Shown here piece by piece: positions 26,398 through 35,816 of a DNA stretch of 64,000 nt. The notes below the pieces were generated by a model. It had not been told where the DNA came from and made no database searches. It was given only the letters and a program-made list of their open reading frames with translations. Origin of the DNA: Thermosporothrix hazakensis (GTDB lineage Bacteria > Chloroflexota > Ktedonobacteria > Ktedonobacterales > Ktedonobacteraceae); contig NZ_QKUF01000006.1 in NCBI RefSeq assembly GCF_003253565.1, forward strand, positions 218,952 to 282,951, read 5' to 3'. Position numbers and translations under genes: made by a program. Each line of letters begins with the position of its first letter. The first letter of the stretch is position 1.

Positions 26398-26659
26398 TTC
26401 TCAAGCTGGCTCGACAAGAGCACTTCAGTGTCTCTACACCTGTTTTCCTACTTCTTCCTGTTCTTCTACTCTTGAGCCGCTCAGGCTGTGCTCCCTGTCA
26501 CGAACCTCCAGATAAGGAGTATGTTTGCTCGCTTCTGAAGCAGGGAGAGCGTATTTCCCTTGCTGTAAGAGATCGCTTGACACCTCTTTGAAGAACGCCT
26601 ATAGTAGGTGCAAAGCGCTCTATGCGTATTTCGTGCTCTTGGTTTTGGAAGGAGGTAGT

Positions 26660-28594
26660 ATGAACGAAGCATGGATGCCGGTATCAGCGCCGCTGCTGAA
26701 CCACAGTGATGACCCTCATACGCGTCGCGCCGCACTTGCTGATCTCCTCATGCAGGAACGATCCCCCTCTGCTGTCGCGCTCGCACCCGATGGGAAGCGG
26801 GTTGCGTTTGTTGTCACTGAGCCTGTCCCCGGGGCTCAGACGTTCAGCCGTCGTATCTGGCTTACCGATCTGGAAGGCAATGCCCGCCCGCTGACCACGG
26901 GCAAGCAGAACGAGCGAGAGCCGCGTTGGTCTCCTGATGGGCGGTGGCTGGCCTTTGTCGCGACGCCCGAAGGGCAGCAGAAGCCGCAACTATATCGAAT
27001 CAATCCTGATGGTGGTGATCCCGAGCAGCTTTGCTCGATGCCGAACGGCGTCATGAATCTCGCCTGGGCGCCGGATGGAAGCCGTATTTCCTTTCTATCG
27101 CTTGAGGGAGAAGAGCCGAAGAGCGATCCGAAGGTTCTGGGCCCCGAGCGCTATTGCCGACTCTGGGCAGTGCGTCCCGGACATACAGTTCCGGAGCCAA
27201 TCACGCCGCCCAACGTGACCGTTTTTGAATATGTCTGGTCGCCTGATAGCAAACAGGTCGCGCTGTATTACTCGCATGGTTCCGATTACACCGACTGGTA
27301 TAACAGCGAGATCGGGGTGGTTCCCGCGAATGGCGGTTCTGTGCGGCAATTGACGCTGCTTCAGTGGCAGGCGCGGGCACTTGCCTGGTCGCCTGACAGC
27401 ACCAGAATTGCCTATCTCTCAGGTCGATGGAGCGACCCCGGGCGTGGCTGCGGCGATATCTTCACGGTATCGGTTGCGGATGGGCAAACACGCAACCTGA
27501 CGCCGGGGATTGATTGCAGCCCGGCCTGGTGTCGCTGGCTGCCTGATGGGCGCTCGCTGCTTTTCACTGCGGTCAAGCATGTGACGCATCAGATATGCCT
27601 GCTTGATAGCCAGAGTGGCAGGGTGACTGTTCTTGACGATGATTTTGCGATGTACTGGGATCAGCCGAGCCTCTCAACGACGCCGGATGGCCGGATGATG
27701 GCAACCACCCACTCGACGCCACAGAAGCCCGCTGATGTGTGGTATGGCACGCTGACCGAGCAGGGTATCAAGTGGCGACAGCTTTCGCGGCTCAATCCGC
27801 TGCTGGAGGCGCTAGGCGAGCCAGTGAAGACGGAGCGCATTCGCTATAAAAGCGTGGATGGTCGGATGATTGATGGCATCTTTATGCATCCGCTGAAGCC
27901 GCCCGCTGATGGCATGTTGCCGCCGCTCTTTGTGCAGGTGCATGGTGGACCTTCCGGGGCCGAGTGCGATTCCTGGAAGGGAGGCTTTTCCTTTATGGCC
28001 GCTACGGAGGGCTTCGCGGTCTTCCGGCCCAATTATCGAGGTAGTTGGGGACAGGGTGCGGCCTTTGCTGATGAGGTGCTGGGCGATATGGGCGGCAAAG
28101 ACTTTCAGGATATTATGAGCGGTGTCGAGTACCTGGTGCAGCAAGGGGAAGTTGATGGCGAACGGGTGTGTATTGGCGGGTGGAGCAATGGCGGCTTTCT
28201 GTCTGCCTGGGCAATCACGCAGACCGACCGTTTTAAGGCGGCAATGGTGGGAGCGGGCATTATCGATTTCCACAATATGCATGGGCAGTCTAATATTGCG
28301 GATGCCGATGAGCTCCTGCTGAATGCCAACCCGCTCGATCAGCCTGAGGTGTACCGCGCATGTTCTCCGCTGACCTTTGCCGGGCGTGTAAAGACGCCCA
28401 CGCTGATCCTGCATGGCGAAGCTGATGAAGCGGTTCCGGTAGCACAGGCATATATGTTCTATCGGGCGTTGCGCGAACGAAAGGTGCCCGTCGAGTGTGT
28501 TATCTATCCGCGTGAGGGGCATGGTTTCCACGAGTTTGATCATATGCGTGACTCGGTGTTGCGTGTAGTCGAGTGGTTCCTGCGCTACGTGTAG
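26660..28594 (+). CDS. S9-family prolyl oligopeptidase / acylaminoacyl-peptidase
   Basis: A 644-residue cytosolic serine peptidase. Residues ~20-370 form a beta-propeller of PD40-like repeats (WSPDGRWLAFVA, WAPDGSRISFLS, WSPDSKQVALYY, WSPDSTRIAYLS). Residues ~380-640 are an alpha/beta hydrolase: nucleophile Ser in GGWSNGGF (about residue 509), Asp in LHGEADEAVP and His in EGHGFHEF. The oxyanion region HGGPSGAECDSW is also present. The ATG at 26660 has a perfect GGAGGT ribosome site; a longer in-frame reading from TTG at 26525 is unlikely. It cleaves oligopeptides; no partner gene is apparent. Confidence 0.93.
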   Translation: MNEAWMPVSAPLLNHSDDPHTRRAALADLLMQERSPSAVALAPDGKRVAFVVTEPVPGAQTFSRRIWLTDLEGNARPLTTGKQNEREPRWSPDGRWLAFVATPEGQQKPQLYRINPDGGDPEQLCSMPNGVMNLAWAPDGSRISFLSLEGEEPKSDPKVLGPERYCRLWAVRPGHTVPEPITPPNVTVFEYVWSPDSKQVALYYSHGSDYTDWYNSEIGVVPANGGSVRQLTLLQWQARALAWSPDSTRIAYLSGRWSDPGRGCGDIFTVSVADGQTRNLTPGIDCSPAWCRWLPDGRSLLFTAVKHVTHQICLLDSQSGRVTVLDDDFAMYWDQPSLSTTPDGRMMATTHSTPQKPADVWYGTLTEQGIKWRQLSRLNPLLEALGEPVKTERIRYKSVDGRMIDGIFMHPLKPPADGMLPPLFVQVHGGPSGAECDSWKGGFSFMAATEGFAVFRPNYRGSWGQGAAFADEVLGDMGGKDFQDIMSGVEYLVQQGEVDGERVCIGGWSNGGFLSAWAITQTDRFKAAMVGAGIIDFHNMHGQSNIADADELLLNANPLDQPEVYRACSPLTFAGRVKTPTLILHGEADEAVPVAQAYMFYRALRERKVPVECVIYPREGHGFHEFDHMRDSVLRVVEWFLRYV

Positions 28595-28663
28595 CCGGGA
28601 AGCGCGGGCTCACTGCTGCCCTGTCTCAGCCGGGAAGGAAAGCGAGCGCGCGCTAGCAGAAGA

Positions 28664-28689
28664 AGAGCCGATCTGATCCGGTCGGCTCT
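28664..28689 (+). terminator. Terminator hairpin between convergent genes
   Basis: AGAGCCGA (28664-28671) pairs with TCGGCTCT (28682-28689), 10-base loop, tail CCTGTTC. It lies between the peptidase stop (28594) and the convergent kinase stop (28720). Confidence 0.6.
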
Positions 28690-28719
28690 CCTGTTCAGCA
28701 AGGGTGATAGGCGCTGTGT

Positions 28720-31626
28720 TTAGCCTTGCAGTTCGTTGAGGATGCGACGCGCTCTACTGTGGTTCGGCTGAAGCTGTAAGGCATGCTCAAGAGCTCTCCG
28801 GGCCTCGCTGATCCTGCCCAGATCGCGAAGCAGCTCCCCTTTGTTGCTCCATGCCGAAACATAGTTCGGGTCGATCCGGATTGCCTCCTCATACAGCGGG
28901 AGCGCCTCGCTATGGCGTCCAAGCTCGGAGAGGGCCAGGGCCTTGTTATTCAGGGCCAGGGTATAGCGCGGGTTATACCGAAGCGCTTCGTCATAAGCAA
29001 CGATCGCTTCCATGTAGCGTCCGAGCGCATAGAGTGCGCGCCCTTTATTGTTCCACCCGTAGACATAGGTGGAATCGAGCTCAAGCGCCTTTTCGCAGGC
29101 GTGTAGCGATTCGAGATAGCGTCCGAGCTCATAGAGGGTCAACCCTTTGTTGTTCCATGCATAGAGGTAGCGCGGGTTGAGCCGGTTTGCCTCCTCATAC
29201 ATCGGAAGAGCTTCTTCATAGCGCCCCAGATAATAGAGCGCCAGACCTTTATTGTTCCACGCATGGACGTAGCGCGGGTCGAGGCGCATCGCTTCCTCAT
29301 ACATCGGAAGAGCCTCTTCATACCGTTTGAGCGCCTGTAGCGCCAGACCTTTATTGTTCCACGCTGAAACATAGCGTGGGTCGATGCGAAGCGCTTCGTC
29401 ACAGGCTTTCAGTGACTCTTCGTAGCGCCCGAGATCATAGAGGAGCGTGGCTTTATTGTTCCAGGCCGTGGAATAGCGTGGGTTGAGCCGCAGCGACTCG
29501 TTGTAGAAAGAGAGCGCCTGTTCGTACTGCTTCAAATTATGGAGAATACTCCCCTTATTGTTCCATGCGTAAAAATATGTAGGATCCTGGCGCATCGCTT
29601 CCTCGTACGCACTGAGGGCTTCATCATAGCGTCCGAGGGCCTGTAGTGCTCGACCTTTGTTGTTCCACGCGTAGACGTAGTTCGGATCGAGATAGAGCGC
29701 CTCATTGCATGCTTGCAGCGACTCGTTATAGCGCCCGAGATCGTAGAGTGCCAGCCCTTTGTTATTCCAGGCGGCGACATAGCGCGGATCAAGACTGAGA
29801 GCCTTTTCATACATGGGAAGCGCAGCGGCAGCTTGTCCCGAGTCGTAGAGAGCCAGCCCCTTATTGTTCCACGCATAGACGTAGTTCGGGTTGATGCGGA
29901 TAACCTCATCATAGGCTGTGATCGCCTGCTCGTACTTCCCGAGATTGTAGAAAGAGCGTCCTTTATTGTTCCATGCCGAAACATGAGTCGGATCAACGCG
30001 TAGCGTTGCTTCACACGCCTGGATGGTCTCTTCATAGCGCTTCAGATCGTAGAGAGCCAGCGCCTTATTGTTCAAGGCGTAGACGTAGCGCGGATTGAGG
30101 CGTATGGCCTCTTCGTAGGCTTCCAGCGCTTCGTTGATGCGACCCATATCGTGCAGGGCCAATCCTTTATTATTCCAGGCAGCGACATAGCGCGGACTGA
30201 GGCGTATGGCTTCTTCGTAGGCTTCCAGCGCTTCTTCATAGCGACGTGAATCCGCGAGAGCCAGCCCCTTGTTATTCCAGGCATGCACATAGTTGGGGTC
30301 GAGGCGGAGCACCTTTTCATACATGGCCAGCGCCTCATCATACTGTTTGCGGTCGTAGAGGATATTGCCTTTGCCGTTCCAGGCATGCACGTAGTTGGGG
30401 TCGAGGCGTAACGCTTCATCGAAGGCAGCCACGGCCTCTTCATAGCGCTTCAGATCACGCAGGGCATTGCCTTTGCCATTCCAGGCATGGACATAGGTTG
30501 GATCGAGGCGTATGGCTTCTTCGTAGGCTTCCAGCGCTTCCTGGCTGCCTCCCAGATCACGCAGGGCATTGCCTTTATTGTTCCACGCGTAGACGTAGTG
30601 TGGATCACGACGCAGGGCCTCGTCGTAGGCGCGTATGGCCTCTTCACTGTGACCGGCATCGTAGAGGGAGAGCCCTTTGCGGTTCCATGCAGCGGCATCG
30701 TAGAGCTGCTCGCCGGGCCGGAGCGATGGTTCTTCTCTTGGTTGTGAGGTTTCGCGAGGCGGCGACTGCATGGTTTCCTGCTCTGGCGGCGCGGGTGGCG
30801 GCTGAATGCGCACGGCCTCCGGTTTGAGCGCAGCCAGAAATGCAGGGATATCCTCAAAACGGTTGTGACGCTCTTTTGAGAGAGCCTTTAAGATCGCTTG
30901 CTCAAGATGTGACGGAATAGATGGGTTCAGTATGCGTGGAGAGCGGGGCGGCTCGTAAATATGCTTGTAGCCGACCGAGAAGGGATCGGGAGCCTCAAAG
31001 ACTTTGTTCCCGGTCAACAGTTCAAAAAGCATGCAGGCCAGCGCATATTGATCGCTCTGGGCGCTGACTTTGCCCTGAAACTGCTCGGGAGCCATATAGG
31101 TGGGCGTTCCCGCGACCGTCGTTGATACCATGCTCTGGGTTGTGAGCAGTGAGGCAATACCAAAGTCGGTGAGCAGCGCCGTTTCTTCGTCGGCAAGGAG
31201 AATGTTTTCTGGTTTCAGGTCGCGATGGACGACTTGCTTTTGATGCGCATAGTGCAGCGCTTCCCCGATCTGAAAGACGTACTTGAGTGCCTGTTCTGTT
31301 GGTAGTGGCCGTCTCAGGCGCTCCCGGAGCGAGCCGCCCGCGATCAGAGGCATAATCAGGTAGGGTATGCCTTGCAGCAGCCCGGTGTCGAGCAGAGGGA
31401 CAATATGCGGGTGTTTCAATTGTTCCAGTAGCTCGGCCTCGCGCAGAAAGCGGACTTGCTCGCTTTGATCCACGGCATGCCGCATGATCTTGATGGCAGC
31501 GATTCGCGACGGCAAATACATATGCTGTCCTCGGTAAACCATCCCGAATCCGCCCTGAGCAATCCGTGCGACAATGCGATAGTTGCCGATTTGTTGTTGC
31601 AGGAAATAATCGTCGCGTGGTTCCAT
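28720..31626 (-). CDS. Ser/Thr protein kinase with 19 tandem TPRs
   Basis: A 968-residue protein. Residues ~15-275 are an active-looking eukaryotic-type kinase: GQGGFGMVYRG-like loop, K46 in AAIKIM, catalytic HRDLKPEN (D136), DFG at 154-156 and GTPTYMAPEQ. A Pro-rich linker (~285-310) leads into nineteen 34-residue TPRs, almost all starting AWNNKG, which fill the protein to about 11 residues from the end. No membrane segment separates the two parts, so the whole protein is cytosolic, unlike PknB-type receptors. The TPRs probably hold substrates or partners. No strong ribosome site precedes the ATG. Compare the pseudokinase-TPR gene at 4062. Confidence 0.93.
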   Translation of the reverse strand: MEPRDDYFLQQQIGNYRIVARIAQGGFGMVYRGQHMYLPSRIAAIKIMRHAVDQSEQVRFLREAELLEQLKHPHIVPLLDTGLLQGIPYLIMPLIAGGSLRERLRRPLPTEQALKYVFQIGEALHYAHQKQVVHRDLKPENILLADEETALLTDFGIASLLTTQSMVSTTVAGTPTYMAPEQFQGKVSAQSDQYALACMLFELLTGNKVFEAPDPFSVGYKHIYEPPRSPRILNPSIPSHLEQAILKALSKERHNRFEDIPAFLAALKPEAVRIQPPPAPPEQETMQSPPRETSQPREEPSLRPGEQLYDAAAWNRKGLSLYDAGHSEEAIRAYDEALRRDPHYVYAWNNKGNALRDLGGSQEALEAYEEAIRLDPTYVHAWNGKGNALRDLKRYEEAVAAFDEALRLDPNYVHAWNGKGNILYDRKQYDEALAMYEKVLRLDPNYVHAWNNKGLALADSRRYEEALEAYEEAIRLSPRYVAAWNNKGLALHDMGRINEALEAYEEAIRLNPRYVYALNNKALALYDLKRYEETIQACEATLRVDPTHVSAWNNKGRSFYNLGKYEQAITAYDEVIRINPNYVYAWNNKGLALYDSGQAAAALPMYEKALSLDPRYVAAWNNKGLALYDLGRYNESLQACNEALYLDPNYVYAWNNKGRALQALGRYDEALSAYEEAMRQDPTYFYAWNNKGSILHNLKQYEQALSFYNESLRLNPRYSTAWNNKATLLYDLGRYEESLKACDEALRIDPRYVSAWNNKGLALQALKRYEEALPMYEEAMRLDPRYVHAWNNKGLALYYLGRYEEALPMYEEANRLNPRYLYAWNNKGLTLYELGRYLESLHACEKALELDSTYVYGWNNKGRALYALGRYMEAIVAYDEALRYNPRYTLALNNKALALSELGRHSEALPLYEEAIRIDPNYVSAWSNKGELLRDLGRISEARRALEHALQLQPNHSRARRILNELQG
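28756..30693 (-). repeat. Nineteen 102-bp tandem units encoding TPRs
   Basis: The DNA of the TPR array repeats with a 102-base period; the core encoding AWNNKG is strongly conserved at base level (TTGTTCCA on the plus strand recurs once per unit). Such an array can expand or shrink by recombination. Confidence 0.9.
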
Positions 31627-32410
31627 GCGTCTTTGTTTCCGTTGATTTCTTGGTTTTTTGCTTTCATCCCTCAGCCGCTCGTGAGAGGTGCTGTCGTACC
31701 CGCACAGATGATTTTGTGCAGCAGTAGCGCGGGTATCTCCAAGTATAACAGATTTCGCCTTATGATACTACCCCTTTTTGTGCGCATTTCATGGTGGCAA
31801 TGGGATGCTCCAAAATGATAGCGTAGAAGCAACCAGGCGCTCTATGTGCGTGCTCACTGCTGAAGATTGGCGTTCGTAAGGGGGAGCTGTCTGGCTGCCT
31901 TCCATGTGTATGATGATTGCTACCCTTTCGTGATTCTCGCTATCTTATACAGCACTGTTTGCTTTCAATCTCGATGCTTGTGAGTATGAGAGTAGCCCCT
32001 TCATTAGAAGAGTACTCACTTTGATAGGGTAAGAAACTGGTAAGAGGGTGTATATCTCTGTCTGGCTGCTTTGTAATAGAGCAACATCGCTATGCTATCG
32101 TTTCCTGAATGAGTGAAGCTGTGCTACAGTTTCACATTCTATAAGTGGTGATATGTGAGAGAGAAGCAGCAGGATGAGTAGAAATTTGTGTCTATCTATG
32201 TGGAAAGAGGCTGGTTGTCTGGAATGGTGGAGTAGCTCTTTATAGGGTGGAGGGTGAAAGGCTTCGAGTGCTTGCTGAGATGGAACCGAGGCAATGTGAA
32301 AAGGGTCCTGAAACGTTGAGTTTTTGCGCGTTTCGTTCTATTCTGAAAGGATAGGTGGAGAGGGAAGACACATTCTTCACCTGATTCTTGAGAGGATAGA
32401 GGAGAAATGG
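31627..32410. other. Long intergenic region, no gene seen
   Basis: 784 bases between divergent genes. Codon readings on both strands are short and lack ribosome sites or motifs; the ORF running from 31456 to 31818 is the antisense of the kinase N-terminus. Composition is more AT-rich than the neighbours. It presumably holds the two divergent promoters. Confidence 0.5.
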
Positions 32411-33058
32411 ATGCTGTTAACGCTTAATGCAACGCTGTTTCACCTGGTCAATCAGTTGGCCGGTCGCTTCCCCTGGCTTGACGATGTGATGATATTCTGT
32501 GCAGAGTGGTTGATTTTCTGCTGGCCGGTGTTGCTGCTGGTGCTCTGGGGGCTGCCGCGGCGGTCCATGCAGTCGACGGACGAGCAGCAGGCCGCCTTTG
32601 AGCGTCGGTCATTGGTGCTCTGGGTTGCTGTCGCCTGCGCGCTTGCCTATGGGTTCAATGTTGTGATCGGTCACCTTGCGTTTGAGGAGCGACCTTTTGT
32701 TGCCATGCGTGCGCTGGTGCTGGTTCATCATGCAGCAGATGCCTCATTCCCGAGTGATCATACTGCGTGGTCGTTTGCGGTCGTGGGGATGTTGCTGTTT
32801 GCTCTGCCACGGCTGTTCCGGCTCACGCTTCCACCAAAGAGACAGATCTTTCTGATTCTATTGACAGGGGCGTTCCTGGTAGTAGGGGCATTGGTAGGAT
32901 TTTCGCGTATCTTTGTTGGTGTGCACTATCCAGGTGATATTCTGGGTGGAATATGTACAGGGTTGGGTTCTGCGAGAATCGTGACATGGCTGCGGCACCG
33001 CCTGGAAAGGCCGACGCGGGCTGTAATCGCGTTTGCCCATCGCTGTTATCTTGCCTAG
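32411..33058 (+). CDS. PAP2-family undecaprenyl-diphosphatase (BcrC-like)
   Basis: A 215-residue membrane phosphatase with about six hydrophobic segments. The three PAP2 signatures are present: the FEERPF element (motif 1 region), PSDHTAW (motif 2 with catalytic His) and SRIFVGVHYPGD (motif 3 with Arg, His and Asp). Size and spacing match BcrC-type enzymes that recycle undecaprenyl pyrophosphate at the membrane for cell wall synthesis and give bacitracin tolerance. The ATG at 32411 has GAGGAG upstream. It is a single gene. Other lipid phosphatases of the family cannot be excluded. Confidence 0.85.
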   Translation: MLLTLNATLFHLVNQLAGRFPWLDDVMIFCAEWLIFCWPVLLLVLWGLPRRSMQSTDEQQAAFERRSLVLWVAVACALAYGFNVVIGHLAFEERPFVAMRALVLVHHAADASFPSDHTAWSFAVVGMLLFALPRLFRLTLPPKRQIFLILLTGAFLVVGALVGFSRIFVGVHYPGDILGGICTGLGSARIVTWLRHRLERPTRAVIAFAHRCYLA

Positions 33059-33207
33059 CAGGGGCAAGTCAGTACGACGGTGACACGATGTATCAGTTAA
33101 GTGAAGTCTGGTAGAGCTGTTACCGTCGTCCCGATTTTTGGCGGGTTGTGAGAACAGGTGTATCCGATAGGTGCTTGCTTGCTGCCGATGTTCAAGTAGT
33201 ATATCAT

Positions 33208-33237
33208 TTGAAATGACTTTATGGAAACATTTATAAT
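33208..33237 (+). promoter_or_regulatory. Sigma-70-like promoter of the MbtH gene
   Basis: TTGAAA (33208-33213), 18-base spacer, TATAAT (33232-33237); the start codon lies 43 bases after the -10 box. It indicates independent transcription. Confidence 0.65.
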
Positions 33238-33280
33238 AGCAATAGATAAATGTTGTTTAGCCAGGAAAAGAGGTTCTGTT

Positions 33281-33511
33281 ATGAGTTGGAATGACAACGA
33301 GGATAAAACACAGTACAAAGTAGTTGTGAACCACGAGGAACAGTACTCTATTTGGCCCGCGGACAGGGATAATCCGCTTGGCTGGCGTGATGCTGGCAGG
33401 ACTGGAACAAAGGCTGAGTGTCTGGAATATATCAAGGAGGTCTGGACGGACATGCGACCGCTGAGCCTCCGCAAGAAGATGGAAGAGGCTGCGGAGCGGA
33501 ATCGGGAATAG
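33281..33511 (+). CDS. MbtH-family protein
   Basis: A 76-residue protein with the full MbtH signature: [21 protein letters not shown], and [18 protein letters not shown]. These proteins bind and activate adenylation domains of nonribosomal peptide synthetases. No NRPS, no adenylation domain and no siderophore gene lies within this window, so it is an orphan here and may serve a synthetase elsewhere. The ATG at 33281 has GGAAAAGAGG upstream and its own promoter; an in-frame ATG at 33221 overlaps the promoter and is rejected. Confidence 0.93.
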   Translation: MSWNDNEDKTQYKVVVNHEEQYSIWPADRDNPLGWRDAGRTGTKAECLEYIKEVWTDMRPLSLRKKMEEAAERNRE

Positions 33512-34201
33512 GTCCGGCTGCCCTTGAGTGCCTTCTTCCAGCTAGAGGGCACTCGATTGGCTTTGTGAACGGGCGGATTGTCCGTTTTTATGCCCTTGTA
33601 CGGAGGCATCGGGCTCCTCTGCTCTTTCGCGCGAAGGCTGTGTATCCCGTACCGGAGCAGGCTCAATCCTCTCTCAGGAGATGACAGCAGCGCCTGCATC
33701 TCGTCGCGCATCGTTCCCGGTGACTCGTATAAGGACTTCATCTGCTTTGCTCTTCCCATTTTTGAGAAGATTGTGTGTTCGCCCTTTATCCTTTTGCTGA
33801 TAACAAGGAGCTTGCTTCAGGCGCCATTGCAGGCCAATATTACCCGGTTGTTGAAGATCGGGTGTGGCGTAATGTGGGTAATAGTTCAGCGAAGAGAGGT
33901 GCGATGCAAGTGGCTTGAAGGGTGGGGAGAGAGAAACGTATTCATTTTCTTTGCTTCCCTGGCATCATCACTAGAGAGTTTTCCCTTTTCCGCTCCAGGA
34001 TAGTGTGGCTGCCTTCTCTGTTTTATGTATGCTTCATGTATGAAGTGTTGCAAGTGCTCAGAAATGAAGAATTGTTGCTACTCTTTTCCTGTTTTTGCTG
34101 TTATACTTTATTACAGGGTAAGTAGAGAAAAAGAAGTAGTTTATTTCCTTATAGAGCCGTTTCTGTTTTTTTCTGATTCAGAAAGAAAGGGTGTCATTCA
34201 C
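33512..34201. other. Intergenic region with a weak hairpin, no gene seen
   Basis: 690 bases. GAGTGCC (33526-33532) pairs with GGCACTC (33548-33554) just after the MbtH stop and may end that transcript, though no T-run follows. The rest has only short readings without motifs. Confidence 0.45.
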
Positions 34202-35302
34202 ATGGCAGATGTCTATCTTCAGAAGCTCGCTCGGGTACTTGTTCACTATTCGTTCAAGCTGAAAGCTGGCGAGCGGTTTGTGATCCGGGCTCCTGAGGTT
34301 GCCGCTCCGCTCGTTCGTGCTGTGTATCGTGAAGCGCTCCGGGCGGGCGCTCATGTGTATCCCATCATTCATCTGGATGGCATGCGCGAGATTTTCTTTC
34401 AGGAAGCAAATGACGAGCAACTCAGCTACACTGCCCCGGTTGAGCAGTTCGTGACGGAACACTTTGATGCTGGCCTGACCATCTGGGCCGAGCAAAATAC
34501 CCGCGCTCTTACCCGCATCGATCCCGCCCGGCTGGCGCTCTATAAGCGGGCGCATGCCACACAGATAAACCGCCAGATGCAGCGTGAGGCGGAGGGAGCT
34601 TTTCGCTGGTGTGGGACGCTGTTTCCGACGCATGCTCACGCGCAGGATGCGGGTATGTCGCTTGCGGATTTCGAGGCGTTTGTCTATCGGGCGGAGCTAC
34701 TTGACGAAGAAGATCCGCTGGCAGCCTGGCAGAAAGTGCACGATGAGCAAAAAAAGCTCGTCGATTTCCTGATGCAACATGATGAGATTCATGTGGTGAC
34801 CCCTGACACTGATGTGACGTACCGCACGGGCGGGCGCAAGTGGATTAATTGCGATGGTCGATACAGCATGCCAGATGGAGAGGTGTTCAGCTCGCCTATC
34901 GAGAACTCGGTCAACGGAACGGTTCGTTTTCGCTATCCGGCAAACCGTGACGGTAATCTTGTTGAGGACATTCGGCTGACGTTCCGTGATGGCAAGGTCA
35001 TTGAGAGCTATGCAAGCCGTGGGTTGGAGTATCTGAATATGATGCTGGATCGGGATGCGGGCGCTCGCTATCTGGGTGAAGTCGCTTTTGGCACGAATTA
35101 TAACATTCAGGAAGCGACCGGGCACACGCTCTTCGATGAAAAGATTGGTGGGACGATGCATATGGCGCTTGGGGCCTCGATCCGCTTGACGGGCGGCATG
35201 AATGAGTCTGCCGATCATTGGGATCTGGTTTGTGATCTGCATGAGGGCAAGGTGTACGCAGATGGAAAGCTCTGCTACGAGAACGGGCGCTTTTTGATCT
35301 AG
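34202..35302 (+). CDS. M29-family aminopeptidase (thermophilic aminopeptidase type)
   Basis: A 366-residue metallo-aminopeptidase. Typical blocks are visible: the N-terminal LARVLVHYSFKLKAGERFVI, the GRYSMPDGEVFSSPIENSVNG block with a metal Glu, the GLEYLNMMLDRDAGARYLGE stretch and the C-terminal GHTLFDEKIGGTMHMALG and NESADHWDLV with metal ligands. M29 enzymes release N-terminal residues in the cytosol using two metal ions. The start at 34202 is preferred because it matches the usual N-terminus; in-frame readings extending to 34025 are Cys-rich and unlikely. It is a single gene closed by a strong hairpin. Confidence 0.92.
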   Translation: MADVYLQKLARVLVHYSFKLKAGERFVIRAPEVAAPLVRAVYREALRAGAHVYPIIHLDGMREIFFQEANDEQLSYTAPVEQFVTEHFDAGLTIWAEQNTRALTRIDPARLALYKRAHATQINRQMQREAEGAFRWCGTLFPTHAHAQDAGMSLADFEAFVYRAELLDEEDPLAAWQKVHDEQKKLVDFLMQHDEIHVVTPDTDVTYRTGGRKWINCDGRYSMPDGEVFSSPIENSVNGTVRFRYPANRDGNLVEDIRLTFRDGKVIESYASRGLEYLNMMLDRDAGARYLGEVAFGTNYNIQEATGHTLFDEKIGGTMHMALGASIRLTGGMNESADHWDLVCDLHEGKVYADGKLCYENGRFLI

Positions 35303-35312
35303 CCTCTCGCTT

Positions 35313-35354
35313 GAACGCTCCGGTATGGCGCGCTTGCGGGGTGCCGGAGTGTTC
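35313..35354 (+). terminator. Hairpin after the aminopeptidase gene
   Basis: An 11-bp stem with one G-T pair: 35313-35323 (GAACGCTCCGG) with 35344-35354. The loop is 20 bases and no T-run follows, so it may be a terminator or an mRNA 3' end stabiliser. Confidence 0.5.
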
Positions 35355-35395
35355 GTCTGGGTGGATGTGGCGCGTTGTCCGGAGAATAGAGCAGG

Positions 35396-35536
35396 ATGAA
35401 ACAGCAGGAAAAACGGGTGAAAAGGCTTGTGTGGGGAAGAAGAAAAGTGTATACTGTGGACAAGAATAGCGAGCAGGATGTGCTTTCGGTACTGGCTGAT
35501 CTGGATGTTGTAAGGGAAATCGCTGATACCCCGTGA
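35396..35536 (+). CDS. Possible 46-residue small protein
   Basis: Found by hand: an ATG at 35396 reads through 46 codons to TGA at 35534. The product has a basic N-terminal third (KQQEKRVKRLVWGRRKVY) and an acidic, amphipathic C-terminal half (QDVLSVLADLDVVREIADT) that looks like natural protein. GGAG lies about 11 bases upstream of the ATG, with a closer AGCAGG. No known family. The 280 bases to the next gene hold nothing else recognisable. It could be a small regulator or a chance reading. Confidence 0.4.
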   Translation: MKQQEKRVKRLVWGRRKVYTVDKNSEQDVLSVLADLDVVREIADTP

Positions 35537-35816
35537 CGCACGACGCGAGAATCTCCTGCGGAGGAAGCTGTATAGAAATATTGACCCCGCCTCATCTATC
35601 TGTCGAAGAGGAATGTAGTCAGAATGAGTATCTGCATTGTGGAGGCCGAAAGTCCATTGCGAAGTTTTATTTTCAGCTATTTTACGTATTTTGCAGAAAT
35701 CAGGACTTCCGCGACTCGATCTATCAGCAGGCGCTAGAAGCCATGTGAGTGCCTCGCCCCCAAAAAAGGGAAAGAGCCCGAAACGGGGATTGAAGAACAA
35801 GGGAAGGATTGAAAGA

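Noticed and set aside
28756..30693. CRISPR-like array
   Set aside because: The regular repeats are in-frame 102-base coding units for TPRs, without spacers.
33097..33759. 220-codon minus-strand reading
   Set aside because: It is antisense to the clear MbtH gene and its promoter, and has no family motif.
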